From Anoxybacter fermentans (GTDB lineage Bacteria; Bacillota; Halanaerobiia; DY22613), in assembly GCF_003991135.1 (NCBI RefSeq), contig NZ_CP016379.1, positions 1-64,000 on the forward strand: a stretch of 64,000 bases of DNA, in the 5' to 3' direction. How positions within the stretch are numbered: position 1 is the stretch's first letter; each line of letters starts with the position of its first letter. The notes beneath the pieces were generated by a model that saw only the letters and a list, made by a program, of their open reading frames with translations, did not search any database and was not told the DNA's origin. This document shows positions 25,620 through 37,000 of the stretch, piece after piece. Made by a program: the position numbers and the translations under genes.

Positions 25620-27446
25620 ATGTGTGGAATCGTAGGATATTTAGGAAATAAAGAGGCTGCTCAAATTCTGGTTGAAGGGTTAAAAAAGCTGGAATACCGT
25701 GGATATGATTCAGCTGGAATTGCTGTTTATAATGGTGAAGAAATTCAGGTAGTACGAAAGGTAGGAAAATTGGGTGAACTGGCTCAGGAGATTGAGTCAA
25801 AACCGCCTAAAGGTATAGTTGGAATTGGTCATACCCGCTGGGCGACTCATGGTAAACCTTCTACTGAAAATGCTCATCCACATTGTGATTGTACAGGAAA
25901 ATTTGTGGTAGTACACAATGGGATTATCGAAAACTACCTTTCTTTAAAAGAGAAATTAATTGCAGAAGGTCATAGATTTAGTTCTGATACAGATACAGAA
26001 GTTTTAGCTCACCTTTTGGAGAAATTTTACGATGGAAATCTGGTTGAAGCTGTGAAAAAAGTTGTTGCAATGATTGAGGGAGCATATGCATTTGTTGCCT
26101 TTACTGAACATGAGCCAGATCGTCTTGTGGCAGTGCGGGAAGATAGTCCTTTGATCGTTGGCTTGGGTGATGGAGAATATTTTGTTGCTTCCGATATCCC
26201 TGCTTTGTTAAAGCATACCAATCGGGTTTATATTCTGGATGATGGTGAAATGGCTGATTTGACCAGAGATGGTGTGAAATTAATGACGGTGACGGGAGAG
26301 CCTATAGACAAAGAAGTCTTTACTGTAGATTGGGATCCAGAGATGGCTGAAAAAGGCGGCTATGAGCATTTTATGTTAAAGGAGATTCATGAGCAGCCTG
26401 AAGCCCTGCGTCGTTTTCTTGTTGGTCGGCTTAATGATGAAAGTGTTCATTTAGAAGAATTGAATTTGAATCCTGAAGAGATAAAGAGCTATTCCCGAAT
26501 ATTTATTGTTGCCTGTGGTACGGCTTATCATTCTGGATTGGTAGGAAAATATGTGATTGAAAAGCTAGTCCGGATTCCGGTAGAAGTGGATATAGCTTCT
26601 GAGTTTAGATATCGCCAACCCTTAATTGATGAATCGACCCTGGTGATTGTGGTCAGCCAATCTGGTGAGACTGCCGATACACTGGCTGCTTTGCGGGAAG
26701 CTCAGGGACGTGGTGCAAAAGTTGTAGCTATTACTAATGTGGTGGGAAGTACCATTGCCAGAGAGGCAGATGAAGTGATGTATCTCAGGGTTGGCCCGGA
26801 GATTGCTGTTGCTTCAACCAAGGCCTATACTGCTATGGTGATGGCATTTTATCTCTTTGCTCTGTATCTCGGTCAGATTAGAGGAACTCTGGATACTGAG
26901 GAAATACAAAAGGCAATTGCTGCATTGAAGCAGATTCCTGAGCAAGTTAAGTGGATTATTGAGAATACAGAAAGTGAAATTCAGAAATTAGCTGAACAAT
27001 TTACCAAGCATGAAAATGCTTTCTTTATCGGCCGGAGTGTGGATTATACGGTTTCAATGGAGGGTTCCCTTAAGTTAAAAGAAATTTCCTATATCCATGC
27101 TGAAGCTTATGCTGCCGGGGAGTTGAAACACGGCACTCTGGCGTTGATTACTAATGGTGTTCCGGTAATAGCATTGGTAACTCAAGAGTCTGTGTATGAA
27201 AAGATGTTAAGTAATGTTCAGGAAGTTCGAGCCAGGGAAGCCTGGGTTATTGCTGTAGCCTTAGAGGGGGATGAGGAAATCAAAAAGTCTGCTGAGAATG
27301 TGTTGTATATTCCGCAGACTATGGAACTCTTTACTTCAGTTCTGGCTATTATTCCACTCCAGCTTCTGGCTTATTATGTTGCCAGATTGCGGGGCTGTGA
27401 TGTGGATCAACCACGGAATCTGGCCAAGTCAGTGACAGTGGAGTAA
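25620..27446 (+). CDS. glmS: Glutamine-fructose-6-phosphate aminotransferase
   Basis: 608 residues. Makes glucosamine 6-phosphate from fructose 6-phosphate and glutamine. The N-terminal glutaminase domain starts MCGIVGY with the nucleophile Cys2 exposed after Met removal. Two SIS domains follow (VACGTAYHSG, VVSQSGETADT), and the C-terminus [13 protein letters not shown] is standard. Controlled by the upstream ribozyme. Its last 91 bp recur twice downstream, at 28834 and 50851, bounding the defence island; the copy here encodes the expected protein end. Confidence 0.97.
   Translation: MCGIVGYLGNKEAAQILVEGLKKLEYRGYDSAGIAVYNGEEIQVVRKVGKLGELAQEIESKPPKGIVGIGHTRWATHGKPSTENAHPHCDCTGKFVVVHNGIIENYLSLKEKLIAEGHRFSSDTDTEVLAHLLEKFYDGNLVEAVKKVVAMIEGAYAFVAFTEHEPDRLVAVREDSPLIVGLGDGEYFVASDIPALLKHTNRVYILDDGEMADLTRDGVKLMTVTGEPIDKEVFTVDWDPEMAEKGGYEHFMLKEIHEQPEALRRFLVGRLNDESVHLEELNLNPEEIKSYSRIFIVACGTAYHSGLVGKYVIEKLVRIPVEVDIASEFRYRQPLIDESTLVIVVSQSGETADTLAALREAQGRGAKVVAITNVVGSTIAREADEVMYLRVGPEIAVASTKAYTAMVMAFYLFALYLGQIRGTLDTEEIQKAIAALKQIPEQVKWIIENTESEIQKLAEQFTKHENAFFIGRSVDYTVSMEGSLKLKEISYIHAEAYAAGELKHGTLALITNGVPVIALVTQESVYEKMLSNVQEVRAREAWVIAVALEGDEEIKKSAENVLYIPQTMELFTSVLAIIPLQLLAYYVARLRGCDVDQPRNLAKSVTVE
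27356..27446 (+). repeat. glmS 3'-end repeat, copy 1 (in glmS)
   Basis: The final 91 bp of glmS. It matches 28834-28924 and 50851-50941 in the same orientation over the same length, with scattered substitutions. This looks like an att-type core used for site-specific integration at the gene end while keeping the gene whole. Confidence 0.85.
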
Positions 27447-27452
27447 AGAATA

Positions 27453-27497
27453 AAAACTACTACTTCTGGTAATATTTCCAGGAGTAGTAGTTTTTCT
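27453..27497 (+). terminator. glmS terminator
   Basis: AAAACTACTACTTCTGG pairs with CCAGGAGTAGTAGTTTT, followed by further T residues, 7 nt after the glmS stop. Confidence 0.9.
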
Positions 27498-27707
27498 TTA
27501 AGTAGGCAATTTGGAGGAATTGAGGGATTGGGAATAATCTTTCAGATTGAACTAGAATGATAAATTGATTAGGAAGAGGTTAAAAGTTTATGACAAATAT
27601 TTAAATGTATAAGTTTAGAACTGTTTTAGAAAGCAATCGTATAGAATATTTGGCACTAAAAATAAAAATGCAAGGAAATGTTTATTGATGAGAACATATT
27701 TGATATA

Positions 27708-27728
27708 AACTTATGTAGAGTATAAGTT
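27708..27728. promoter_or_regulatory. Operator-like inverted repeat before the GIY-YIG gene
   Basis: AACTTAT and ATAAGTT are perfect inverted arms separated by 7 nt, 35 nt before the gene start. A related half-site (ATAAGTT) occurs about 115 nt earlier. No regulator is encoded nearby. The rest of the gap 27498-27762 is AT-rich with nothing else recognised. Confidence 0.35.
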
Positions 27729-27762
27729 CAATATTATTTTTATAGTATTGGAGTTGAGACAT

Positions 27763-28533
27763 ATGATTAACGATTTTGAATATATATGTGAAATTACGCC
27801 TGTTACGAATGCCGACGGAAAGCCTATTGAATACTTTCCTTATAAAAGATACAAAAATATTGCCAATAAAAAGTTGCATAAGTACGGTAAAGGGCCATTT
27901 TGCAAGTTCAGAATACCAGACAATATAAATAAGGCAGGCGTTTATATAATTAAGATTGGCGATAAAATAAAATATATTGGTGAATGCAAGGATTTAAGCG
28001 AACGATTTAATTCAGGATATGGACAGGTTTCTCCCCGCAATTGTTTTATTGGTGGGCAAGTAACTAATTGTAAAATTAATTCACATATTTTACAGGAAAT
28101 TAAAAAAGGTTCAAAGGTCCATTTGTTATTTTATGAAACAGAAAATCGAATTTTATTAGAAGAAAAACTTATTAAAACATACAAGCCTGAATGGAATGGT
28201 ACTTCAGATAAAGTAATTAGAAAATCTGAAGAGGTTACAAAGAATGAATATGAATATGAAAAGGTTAAGAAAGAGAAGAATATATTGCGGATGGGAAAAT
28301 ATGATCCATTGAAGGACTTTTTAAAGAATTGTAATGATAATAGTGTTAAACTAACTTATAAAGAAATTGAAAAAATAATAGATAATGTTCTTCCAGATTC
28401 AGCATATAAATATCGTGAATGGTGGGCCAATGAAGGTCATGTTCAGGCAAATGCCTGGTTAGATGCAGGTTGGAAGGTATATACTGTTGATTTGGGTAAT
28501 TATGTTGTATTTATGAAAGAAAGTGAGAGATGA
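27763..28533 (+). CDS. GIY-YIG nuclease-like protein with extra C-terminal domain
   Basis: 256 residues. A GIY-YIG fold lies at about 50-140: GVYIIKIGDKIKYIGE carries the GVY and YIG strands, followed by ERF and the late acidic/Asn pair (ENRILLEEKLIKTYKPEWNG). A separate C-terminal domain (about 185-256; KYDPLKDFLKN...YREWWANEGHVQANAWLDAGW) resembles a DUF found in predicted restriction-type proteins; I cannot name it with certainty. It is the only gene between glmS repeat copies 1 and 2, so it may form a small mobile unit. I use the ATG at 27763 (GGAG upstream). Confidence 0.75.
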   Translation: MINDFEYICEITPVTNADGKPIEYFPYKRYKNIANKKLHKYGKGPFCKFRIPDNINKAGVYIIKIGDKIKYIGECKDLSERFNSGYGQVSPRNCFIGGQVTNCKINSHILQEIKKGSKVHLLFYETENRILLEEKLIKTYKPEWNGTSDKVIRKSEEVTKNEYEYEKVKKEKNILRMGKYDPLKDFLKNCNDNSVKLTYKEIEKIIDNVLPDSAYKYREWWANEGHVQANAWLDAGWKVYTVDLGNYVVFMKESER

Positions 28534-28833
28534 TTTTTGTGACAGGCCCGGAATCTAAGCTTATGGATAGCCCTTATTTTGTGCCTGAATAGGACAACTG
28601 TACTTAAAACCGGGTATACTCAAGGAAATAATATTGAAAGCAATGACTCTGATGCTTATCCTAAGAGTTAGTCGAGGGTTTGTAGTATTAAAGAAAATCT
28701 CATTAAAGAAAAATTTAGTTAGGTAACAGTTTAGTTTAAGATGATTATTTTTGTGGGGTTTAGAAAAGGGATTCTGTAAAGAAATGAAAAATATTTGTAT
28801 AGGAGCAGATAAGAAAGGTGGAGTTGAAACGTA
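28534..28833. other. Intergenic region of island unit 1
   Basis: 300 bp between the GIY-YIG gene and the second glmS repeat. No convincing reading frame, RNA or repeat seen on either strand; possibly decayed sequence. Confidence 0.5.
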
Positions 28834-28924
28834 ACTCCAGTTTTTGGCTTATTATGTTGCCAGATTACGAGGCTGTAATGTGGATCAGTTGCGGAATCTG
28901 GCTAAATCAGTGACAGTGGAGTAA
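28834..28924 (+). repeat. glmS 3'-end repeat, copy 2
   Basis: A 91-bp near copy of the glmS 3' end including the stop. It is the most diverged copy (for example ATTACGAGG for ATTGCGGGG, and TTGCGGAA for CCACGGAA). It has no upstream glmS sequence, so it is a displaced fragment. It separates the GIY-YIG unit from the BREX unit. Confidence 0.88.
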
Positions 28925-28943
28925 GGGTAGAAAAGTTTACTTG

Positions 28944-28998
28944 AAAATCATGGGTGGAATGCAGGCGGTAGCCTGTATTCCACCCATGATTTTTTTAT
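28944..28998 (+). terminator. Strong terminator after glmS repeat copy 2
   Basis: ATCATGGGTGGAATGCAGG pairs with CCTGTATTCCACCCATGAT and is followed by seven T residues. It resembles a glmS-type terminator carried with the gene fragment and insulates the BREX operon from upstream transcription. Confidence 0.9.
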
Positions 28999-29207
28999 GA
29001 TGGTATGTACGGCTAGTATAATCTCCTATTTTCTACTAATCCCAAATGAATTAAATAATAGGAAATATCAAGGCTTGGACAGCGTTGGGGTTGCTGTAGA
29101 TCAGTTCAGCCTTATGCTTGTTTATGATTCATTACAAAGTAAGATAAGCGGTTAAAATACCAGTCATGCCTTTTTAACAATTTAATAAATATTTATTTAT
29201 ATATTTC

Positions 29208-29235
29208 TTGTATTTGGATGTAAAAATGATATAAT
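29208..29235 (+). promoter_or_regulatory. Promoter of the BREX operon
   Basis: TTGTAT (29208-29213), a 16-nt spacer and TATAAT (29230-29235) lie 49 nt before brxA. No other gap of promoter size occurs until after brxL, so this may drive the whole 20-kb operon. No BrxR-type regulator gene is present. Confidence 0.6.
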
Positions 29236-29283
29236 ATAATTAAAGTAAAAAGTGGACCGATAAATGAGGTGATATGGAATAAT

Positions 29284-29880
29284 ATGACAAAATATAAGTC
29301 GACAATTAAATCAATGGCATTTTTGTACTTAGAATTAAAAAAGGCTTCAGGCCTTTATTTACAAGGTTTAAAAGTAGATGAAATAAAGAAAAAAGCAGTA
29401 GAAGAAAATATTTTTTTATTGAACACAGAGAGCAGAATTAAAGAAATTGCTTCAACAGTTATTAAAAGACTGCAAGTACTGGATGAATTTTTGCTCTGGA
29501 AGATTACTAATGGAAGTTTGGAGACAAGCAAACAAATAGCCCTATATGCCATAATGAAAACTGACAGATTATTTTTTGAATTTATGCAGGAAGTTTATCG
29601 AGAGAAGTATTTGCTGATGGACTATATTATTAACGATAAAGATTTTAGTGTTTTCTTTCAAAGAAAATCGGAACAGAGTGACCAGGTTGCATCATGGAAA
29701 GATTATACTTTTTATAAACTAAAGCAGGTATATAAAAGAATCCTTGTAGAAGCAGGCTTTGCCAAAAAGAATAAAAAGAATTTAGAAATTATAAAACCTA
29801 TCATGGAAGAAGAAGTAATAGAACACTTAAAAAATAAAGGAGATCAGATTTATTTACAAGCAATGTTGGGAGAGGTGTAA
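29284..29880 (+). CDS. brxA: BREX protein BrxA
   Basis: 198 residues, the first gene of a type 1 BREX phage-defence operon. BrxA (DUF1819 family) is a small helical DNA-binding protein of the system. Identification rests on the SRIKEIASTVIKRLQVLDE region, the length, and its fixed place before brxB. I use the ATG at 29284, 11 nt after GAGGTGAT; a GTG at 29269 lies inside that ribosome site. It abuts brxB. Confidence 0.85.
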   Translation: MTKYKSTIKSMAFLYLELKKASGLYLQGLKVDEIKKKAVEENIFLLNTESRIKEIASTVIKRLQVLDEFLLWKITNGSLETSKQIALYAIMKTDRLFFEFMQEVYREKYLLMDYIINDKDFSVFFQRKSEQSDQVASWKDYTFYKLKQVYKRILVEAGFAKKNKKNLEIIKPIMEEEVIEHLKNKGDQIYLQAMLGEV

Positions 29881-30462
29881 ATGATGAATATCTATGAAAG
29901 GCTTAATGCAATTCGTTCTAAAATTATGGAAAAGAGGTTTAGGGAGAATAAAGGCTTAGGAAATGAGATAGGATTTTATATTTTTGACTATGATCCAAAG
30001 GATGAGATGCTTGTAAGAGAACATATAGCATTTTTAAAGCAGAAAATAAACACTGATAATTCAGAAATTAGAATCAAGGAATTTGATTTATATGAAATTA
30101 TGTTAGAAATATTAGAAAACAAGGGATATTTAGAAAAAGTCTTTGAAATGGAAGAAAAAAAGGGAACCAATGCGATATTAAAACCAATCAAAAATACATT
30201 GAGGCTTACTCAAAAAAATGATCTGGTTGTTGAGTATATCAGACAGAGGGTCGAACAAAATGACATTGTGTTTTTAACGGGAGTAGGAAAAGTATGGCCT
30301 ATTATTCGTTCTCATACGATTTTAAATGCTTTGCATTCTGTGATTGATTATGTACCTGTGGTAATGTTTTATCCTGGCACTTATTCAGGTCAGGATTTGT
30401 GTCTGTTTGATGAAATTATGGATCAAAATTATTACAGAGCATTTAAACTCATTGAAAGATAA
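29881..30462 (+). CDS. brxB: BREX protein BrxB
   Basis: 193 residues, DUF1788-like. It begins directly after the brxA stop (TAAATG), so it is translationally coupled. The conserved features are the central IFDYDPKDE region and the C-terminal FYPGTYSGQDLCLFDEI segment ending in NYYRAFKL. Its molecular role in BREX is not well defined. Two adjacent ATG codons make the start uncertain by one residue. Confidence 0.86.
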   Translation: MMNIYERLNAIRSKIMEKRFRENKGLGNEIGFYIFDYDPKDEMLVREHIAFLKQKINTDNSEIRIKEFDLYEIMLEILENKGYLEKVFEMEEKKGTNAILKPIKNTLRLTQKNDLVVEYIRQRVEQNDIVFLTGVGKVWPIIRSHTILNALHSVIDYVPVVMFYPGTYSGQDLCLFDEIMDQNYYRAFKLIER

Positions 30463-30478
30463 AAGGAAGGTGAAAAAT

Positions 30479-33400
30479 GTGGTGAAACTTAGAGAATTGT
30501 TTAATAAAGACATTGAAAGGGATATTAAAGGAGTTATTAAAATTGGACAGGATGATGATGCCAATATCTATCAAGAGTTGGAAGAATATGTAGTAACAAG
30601 AGAATTGGGTAAACATTTCAGCACCTTTTTTGAAGCTTATAAAAAAAGTATTAACAATTATACTGATAAGATGGGAGTCTGGATTTCCGGTTTCTTCGGG
30701 AGTGGTAAATCCCACTTCTTAAAAATATTATCTTATTTGCTTGCCAACAAAGAAGTAAAGGGTAAAAAGGCTGTATCTTATTTTGATGATAAAATTAACG
30801 ACCCAATGGTGCTTGCTGATATGAAGATGGCCGGAGATGTTAGTGCAGACGTCATTCTATTTAATATTGATTCTAAATCTGATTCTGACTCTAAAGTTAA
30901 TAAAGAGTCTATTGTAAAAGTATTCAACAAAGTATTTGATGAAATGCAGGGATTTTCTGGTTCACTACCCTGGGTTGCCGATATGGAAAGGAAACTTGTA
31001 AAAGAGGGTTTATATGAAGATTTTAAAAGAAGATTTGAAGAGCTGGCTGGAAGCCCATGGGAGGATGCCAGGGAAGATTTTTATTTTGAAGAAGATAATA
31101 TTGTTAAAGCACTGGCTGATACCACGAAAATGAGTATTGATGCAGCTAGACAGTGGTATAACAAAGCGGAAGAAAACTATTTTTTAAGTGTTGAAAAATT
31201 TGCTAAAAAGGTAAAAGAATACATTGAATCAAAAGGTGGCGATCACCATGTTATTTTTCTGGTGGATGAAATGGGACAATACATTGGTGATGATGCCGGT
31301 TTAATGCTAAACCTTCAAACTGTTGTTGAGGATTTGGGAACTTACTGTGGAGGAAAGGCATGGGTTATCGTAACCTCCCAGCAGGATATTGACTCCATTA
31401 CAAGGGTGAAGGGAAATGATTTTTCGAAGATTCAGGGTAGATTCAATACAAGATTGAATCTTTCCAGTGCCAATGTGGATGAGGTAATTAAAAAGCGTAT
31501 TTTGCTTAAAAAAGATGTTGCCAGAGATACACTGAAACTTCTTTATGTGGAGAAAGAGGCAATTTTGAAAAATCTCATTACATTTTCAGCAGATACGGCT
31601 GAAATGAAGACTTATAAATCAGTAGATGATTTTATAGAAGTTTATCCTTTTATTCCATATCAATTTAATCTGTTGCAGTCTGTATTTACAGCAATAAGAA
31701 TACACGGTGCCAGTGGCAAGCATCTTTCAGAAGGGGAAAGATCCCTTTTAAGTGCCTTTCAGGAAGCTGCGATTCGTTATGCCGATCATGAGGTTGGAAC
31801 TTTAATACCTTTTTCAGCCTTTTATGAAACCATTGAGGCATTCTTAGATTCCAATATACGCACGGTTATTCTCCATGCCCAGGATAATGACAGACTTACA
31901 GATAGGGATATAGAGGTACTTAAAGTTTTATTCTTAATTAAATATGTCAAAGAAATGCCTGCTAATATAGAAAATATTGCTACTTTGATGGTGAGTCATA
32001 TTGATGATGATAAGATTGAACTTAAAAAGGAAATAGAAGAATCCCTTAAAAGACTTCTTAAAGAAACCCTTATTCAAAAGTATGGTGATGAATATATTTT
32101 TCTGACTCACGAAGAGCAGGGGGTCAATAGGGAGATTCAGAATATTCCGATAGATATAGGTGAAATTATTCTAAAGATCGGTGAAGAGATATTTAACGGA
32201 ATTTATGACGAAAAGAAGTTTAGATACAATACCAGATATCATTTTGATTTTAACAAAATAATAGACAACAGACTGTTGTCATCACAGAAAAGTGAGATTG
32301 GTGTAAAAATTATTACCCCTTACTTTGATACAGGGGAAGAATTGACAGATTATGAATTAAAAATGATGTCAGCAGGGGAAAACAACCTGATAATTAAACT
32401 CCCTTCTGATACTACTGTATTGGAAGAAATGGAGGATATCCTAAAGATCGAAACATACCTAAGGAAAAGCGGTGCTTCTTCTATAGAGACAATAGAAGAA
32501 ATAAAAAGCAGAAAATCAAGGGAAGTTGCTGAAAGAAAGGAAAGAGTCAAGACCCTGCTTGTAGAAGCATTAAAAGAGGCAGATTTTTATGTAAACATGC
32601 AAAAACTTGATATCAAATCAAAAAATCCAGTGGAAAGAATCAACAGTGGATTGAAAGTTCTTATTGATAATTTATACAATAAATTAAATTATATTACGCA
32701 TTTTATTGAAAGTACAAAAGATTTACAGGATCTTTTGATGGAAAATGATATGCAGTTGAAACTAACAGACGATGATGATGTTCCCAATAAATTTGCCTTA
32801 GAAGAAGTCAAACATTATATTGAAATAAATACACAAAGGAATATACTTATAACATTAAAGTCTATCATTACATTATACTCCAAAGCACCTTATGGCTGGA
32901 GAGAGTTAGATATCATTGGATTAATCATTAAATTGTTTAAATCTCAGGAAATTAAACTCCAACTTGGAGGGGATTATCTTAGTACATCAGATAAAAATAT
33001 TATCCAATATATGACTAAGCGGGATTATATTGAAAGGTTAATTATTAAAAAAAGAACGAAGACAGATAAAAAATACATTAACAATGCGAGAGACTTGGCA
33101 AGAGAAATATTTGGCTATATGACTGTACCGGATGATGAAGATGGTTTGATGAACAAATTTAAGGAATTATCAAAAGAAGAGTTGTCGGAGATTAATAGAC
33201 TGTTAGTTTACTATGAAAACTTTAATTATCCTGGGAAAGAAGTATTAGAAAATGGCAGAGAATTGTTTGAAGAAATTTTAAGAATTTATGATGCAGTGGA
33301 GTTTTACGAAAAACTGTATGAACTGAAAGACCAGATGTTGGATTATGAAGATGATGTTTTTGATGTAAAAAAATTCTTTGAAAATCAAAAAGAATATTTT

Positions 33401-34030
33401 GATAGAGCTTTAGAGCAATTAAATGTTTATGAGAGGAATAAATCATATATAGTAGATAGTGAAACAATTAAGATTGTACAGGAAATAGAAGAAATCGTAA
33501 AATCACAAAAACCCTATTCGCAAATATTAAAACTTCCTCATCTTATAGCTGAATTTGAAAACAGGTTTTCAGAATTGTTAAAAGAAGAATGTAGACCTAT
33601 CCGAAATGTTATTGAAAGTAATTATCAAAAGGTTAAGGATGAACTTAACTTATATGACTTTAAAGATGAATTATATCCAAAATTCGAAGCAGAATTTAAT
33701 AACCTGTTCAATCGGTTAAATTTTGCAAATAACTTTTATGAAGCCATTGCCATGAAAGATGAGTCAGACAGGCTGAAAATACGTTGTTTTGAAGAAATAG
33801 AGAAGAAAAAAAGGGAATTAAAAGAACAAGATACCGAACAGTCAACAACGGTTAGTGATGGAGATACACCGGAATATATGTCCAAAAAGATTGTTAATAT
33901 CAGCATAGCCAACATTCTTCACAGTACCTGGACGATAGAGACCGAAGATGATATAGAAGAACTTCTGCAGCATATAAGACAACAGTTGAAAAAAGAACTG
34001 AAAGAAAATATTGTACTGAAACTGATTTAG
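30479..34030 (+). CDS. brxC: BREX ATPase BrxC (PglY-like)
   Basis: About 1183 residues. A large AAA-like ATPase with Walker A GSGKS at residues 74-78 and Walker B in [16 protein letters not shown] near 260. The C-terminal half is charged and helical, with probable coiled coils. BrxC is a core BREX component and acts with BrxB and PglZ. Two GTG codons at 30479 and 30482 follow AAAGGAAGG; I take 30479. An earlier in-frame ATG (30407) would overlap brxB by 56 nt and lacks a ribosome site. Confidence 0.9.
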   Translation: MVKLRELFNKDIERDIKGVIKIGQDDDANIYQELEEYVVTRELGKHFSTFFEAYKKSINNYTDKMGVWISGFFGSGKSHFLKILSYLLANKEVKGKKAVSYFDDKINDPMVLADMKMAGDVSADVILFNIDSKSDSDSKVNKESIVKVFNKVFDEMQGFSGSLPWVADMERKLVKEGLYEDFKRRFEELAGSPWEDAREDFYFEEDNIVKALADTTKMSIDAARQWYNKAEENYFLSVEKFAKKVKEYIESKGGDHHVIFLVDEMGQYIGDDAGLMLNLQTVVEDLGTYCGGKAWVIVTSQQDIDSITRVKGNDFSKIQGRFNTRLNLSSANVDEVIKKRILLKKDVARDTLKLLYVEKEAILKNLITFSADTAEMKTYKSVDDFIEVYPFIPYQFNLLQSVFTAIRIHGASGKHLSEGERSLLSAFQEAAIRYADHEVGTLIPFSAFYETIEAFLDSNIRTVILHAQDNDRLTDRDIEVLKVLFLIKYVKEMPANIENIATLMVSHIDDDKIELKKEIEESLKRLLKETLIQKYGDEYIFLTHEEQGVNREIQNIPIDIGEIILKIGEEIFNGIYDEKKFRYNTRYHFDFNKIIDNRLLSSQKSEIGVKIITPYFDTGEELTDYELKMMSAGENNLIIKLPSDTTVLEEMEDILKIETYLRKSGASSIETIEEIKSRKSREVAERKERVKTLLVEALKEADFYVNMQKLDIKSKNPVERINSGLKVLIDNLYNKLNYITHFIESTKDLQDLLMENDMQLKLTDDDDVPNKFALEEVKHYIEINTQRNILITLKSIITLYSKAPYGWRELDIIGLIIKLFKSQEIKLQLGGDYLSTSDKNIIQYMTKRDYIERLIIKKRTKTDKKYINNARDLAREIFGYMTVPDDEDGLMNKFKELSKEELSEINRLLVYYENFNYPGKEVLENGRELFEEILRIYDAVEFYEKLYELKDQMLDYEDDVFDVKKFFENQKEYFDRALEQLNVYERNKSYIVDSETIKIVQEIEEIVKSQKPYSQILKLPHLIAEFENRFSELLKEECRPIRNVIESNYQKVKDELNLYDFKDELYPKFEAEFNNLFNRLNFANNFYEAIAMKDESDRLKIRCFEEIEKKKRELKEQDTEQSTTVSDGDTPEYMSKKIVNISIANILHSTWTIETEDDIEELLQHIRQQLKKELKENIVLKLI

Positions 34031-34044
34031 AGGAGAGGAGATTC

Positions 34045-37000
34045 ATGAATAAGGCGGCTATTAAAAACTTTGCCATAAGGGCAAGAAGAAAACTGATTGA
34101 AGAAGTTACCCAAAAAGCCTATGAAATCGGGATAACAAAAGACGATATTTATGATATAGAAACTTTTGAAGATGGGTTTAGAGTCAAAGGAAGAGAAAAC
34201 AGCAGAATATTTAAGAAGTATGAAATCAAACAGAGAGAAAAGTTAATCCAAAATATTAAAGAAAAAGGCTTTGACCAGGTAATGGAAGAAGTTGCCTACA
34301 CATGGTTTAATCGTTTTATTGCTCTTCGATTCATGGAAGTGAATAACTATCTACCCACCGGTGTTAGAGTACTTTCTTCAATAGAAAAAGGAAAAACTGA
34401 GCCGGATATTATCAAAGAAGCATCAAATGTTGATCTGGAGGTTGACAGAGAAATTATCTATAATCTGCAGATCAATAATAAAACAGAAGAACTGTACAAG
34501 TACCTTCTTATCAAACAATGCAATCAGTTGGGGAAAATAATGCCGTCGGTATTTGAGGAAATATCCGATTATACAGAACTCCTTCTCCCTGATAACTTGC
34601 TTTCTAAAGATTCTGTCATCAGAGATTTAGTGGAGAGCATTGAGGAATATGATTGGAAAATAGAGTTAGATGAAGAGGAACAGAAATTAGAAGAAGAAAA
34701 AGGTGAACACGGTATAGAAATTATAGGTTGGCTGTATCAGTACTATATTTCTGAAAAGAAAGATGAAGTATTCGCAGGGCTCAGGAAAAACAAAAAGATT
34801 ACAAAGGAAAATATTCCGGCTGCTACCCAACTTTTTACTCCAAAATGGATAGTCAAATATATGGTAGAAAACTCTTTAGGAAGACTATGGTTAGAATCTC
34901 ATCCTAATGAAAAATTAAAAGAAAAATGGAAGTATTATCTGGAAGAAGCAGAGCAGGACCCTGAAGTTAAAAAGCAGCTGGAAGAACTGAAAAATCCCAA
35001 CTTGAGTCCCGAAGACATAAAGGTATTGGACCCTGCCATGGGAAGTGGCCATATTCTTGTTTATGCTTTTGATGTATTGTATGACATTTATTTAAGTGCG
35101 GGATATTCAGAAAGGGAAATACCAACACTTATTTTAGAAAAAAACCTATATGGCCTTGATATCGATGATAGGGCAGGCCAATTGGCGGCTTTTGCCCTTT
35201 TAATGAAAGCAAGAAGCAAAAATAGAAGGATATTCAGGTACAGGCCGAAGTTGAATTTATGTTCAATTCAGGAAAGTAACGACATTCCCAGGGAAGCAGT
35301 AGATTATTTGGTAAAAGAAGATGAAAATTTGAGAAAAGATGTGGAATATTTAATCAATATATTTCATGATGCAAAGGAATACGGCTCTATACTAGATGTG
35401 AAGGAAATTGATTTTGATTCGATTGAGAAGAGATTAGAGGAAATTAGAGATGTAGAAACATTAGATTTATTTGAACTTCGGTATAAAGAAATAATATTAG
35501 AAAAAATTCCTTTTCTTATTAAACAAGGAAAAATAATGAGTGAAAAATATTGTGTGGTTTGTACTAATCCACCTTATATGGGAAATAGAGGTATGAATAA
35601 TAATTTATCTGATTATTTAAAGAAGTGCTTTTTTGATTCTAAACATGATTTATATTCGGTTTTTATTGAAAAATGTATTAAATATTCATGTGAAAATATG
35701 TATATTAGTATGATAACTCAACATTCGTGGATGTTTTTATCCAAATTTGAGAATATTAGAAAAAAAATTATTAATAATAATATAATATTGTCTATGGTAC
35801 ACTTAGGTACAAAAGCGTTTGAAGAAATTGGAGGAGAAGTAGTACAGTCAACAGTATTTGTTATTAAAAAATTTAATATTCAATATTATAAGACTACATA
35901 TTTAAAACTTACAAACTATAAAAATTCAGCAGAAAAAGAAAAAGAATTTTTTAATATTAATAATAGGTATGTTACTCGAAATATTACATTTAATAAAATA
36001 CCTGGTTCACCAATAGCATATTGGATAAATGAAAATTTCAGGAATCTTTTTGTAACAGAAAAATTACTAGGAGAAATTGAAATGCCTGTAGAGGGTATAA
36101 AAACAGGTAACAATAATTTGTTTTTAAGACTATGGTATGAAGTAAATTATAATAATATATATCATAAAATTTTTAATAAAAATAAAAGCTTATATAAGTG
36201 GTTTCCTATTGCAAAAGGTGGAGATTACAGAAAATGGTATGGCAATAATGAATATGTAGTTAATTGGTACAATAATGGAGAAGAATTAATAAATTATCCT
36301 AATTCAACAGTATCACATAAAGATTTATTTTTTACTGATGCTATAACTTGGAGTTATATTTGTTCATATAAGATATCAATACGATATTTAGGAAAGGAAT
36401 ATTTGTATAATAACAAAGGTCCATGTTGTTATATTCGAAATCAAAAGAATATATTTTATTTAATGGCATTATTAAATTCAGTAGTAGGTGATACTATTCT
36501 AAACATACTTGCACCTACTTTAGATTATAAACCCGGCAATTTAAAAAATGTTCCAGTAAAAATAATTAAAGATAATAAAATTTTAAATCAAATCGATTTA
36601 ATAACAAAAAACTGTTGGGAAATTTCTAAAAATGATTGGGACTCATTTGAAACTTCATGGGATTTCAAAAAACATCCTTTATTAACTTATAAAGGTAATG
36701 CACCTACAGTAGAAGAAGCTTTCAATAATTGGTCTGACTTTACGGAAAAACAGTTTAATCAACTTAAAGCAAACGAAGAAGAATTGAATCGCATTTTTAT
36801 TGAAATCTACGGTTTACAAGATGAACTTACCCCTGAAGTTGATGATAAAGATATTACCATTCGTAAGGCAGCTAGGGAAAGAGATATCAAATCCTTCATA
36901 TCCTATGCAGTAGGCTGTATGTTTGGTCGTTATTCTTTGGATGAAGAAGGACTTATCTATGCAGGTGGAGATTTTAAAGATTACTTTAAATTTGAAAATG

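Noticed and set aside
28834-28924. glmS pseudogene by simple gene duplication
   Set aside because: Only the last 91 bp are present, the same length as at 50851, and the position at island boundaries fits an att-type repeat better than decay of a full copy.
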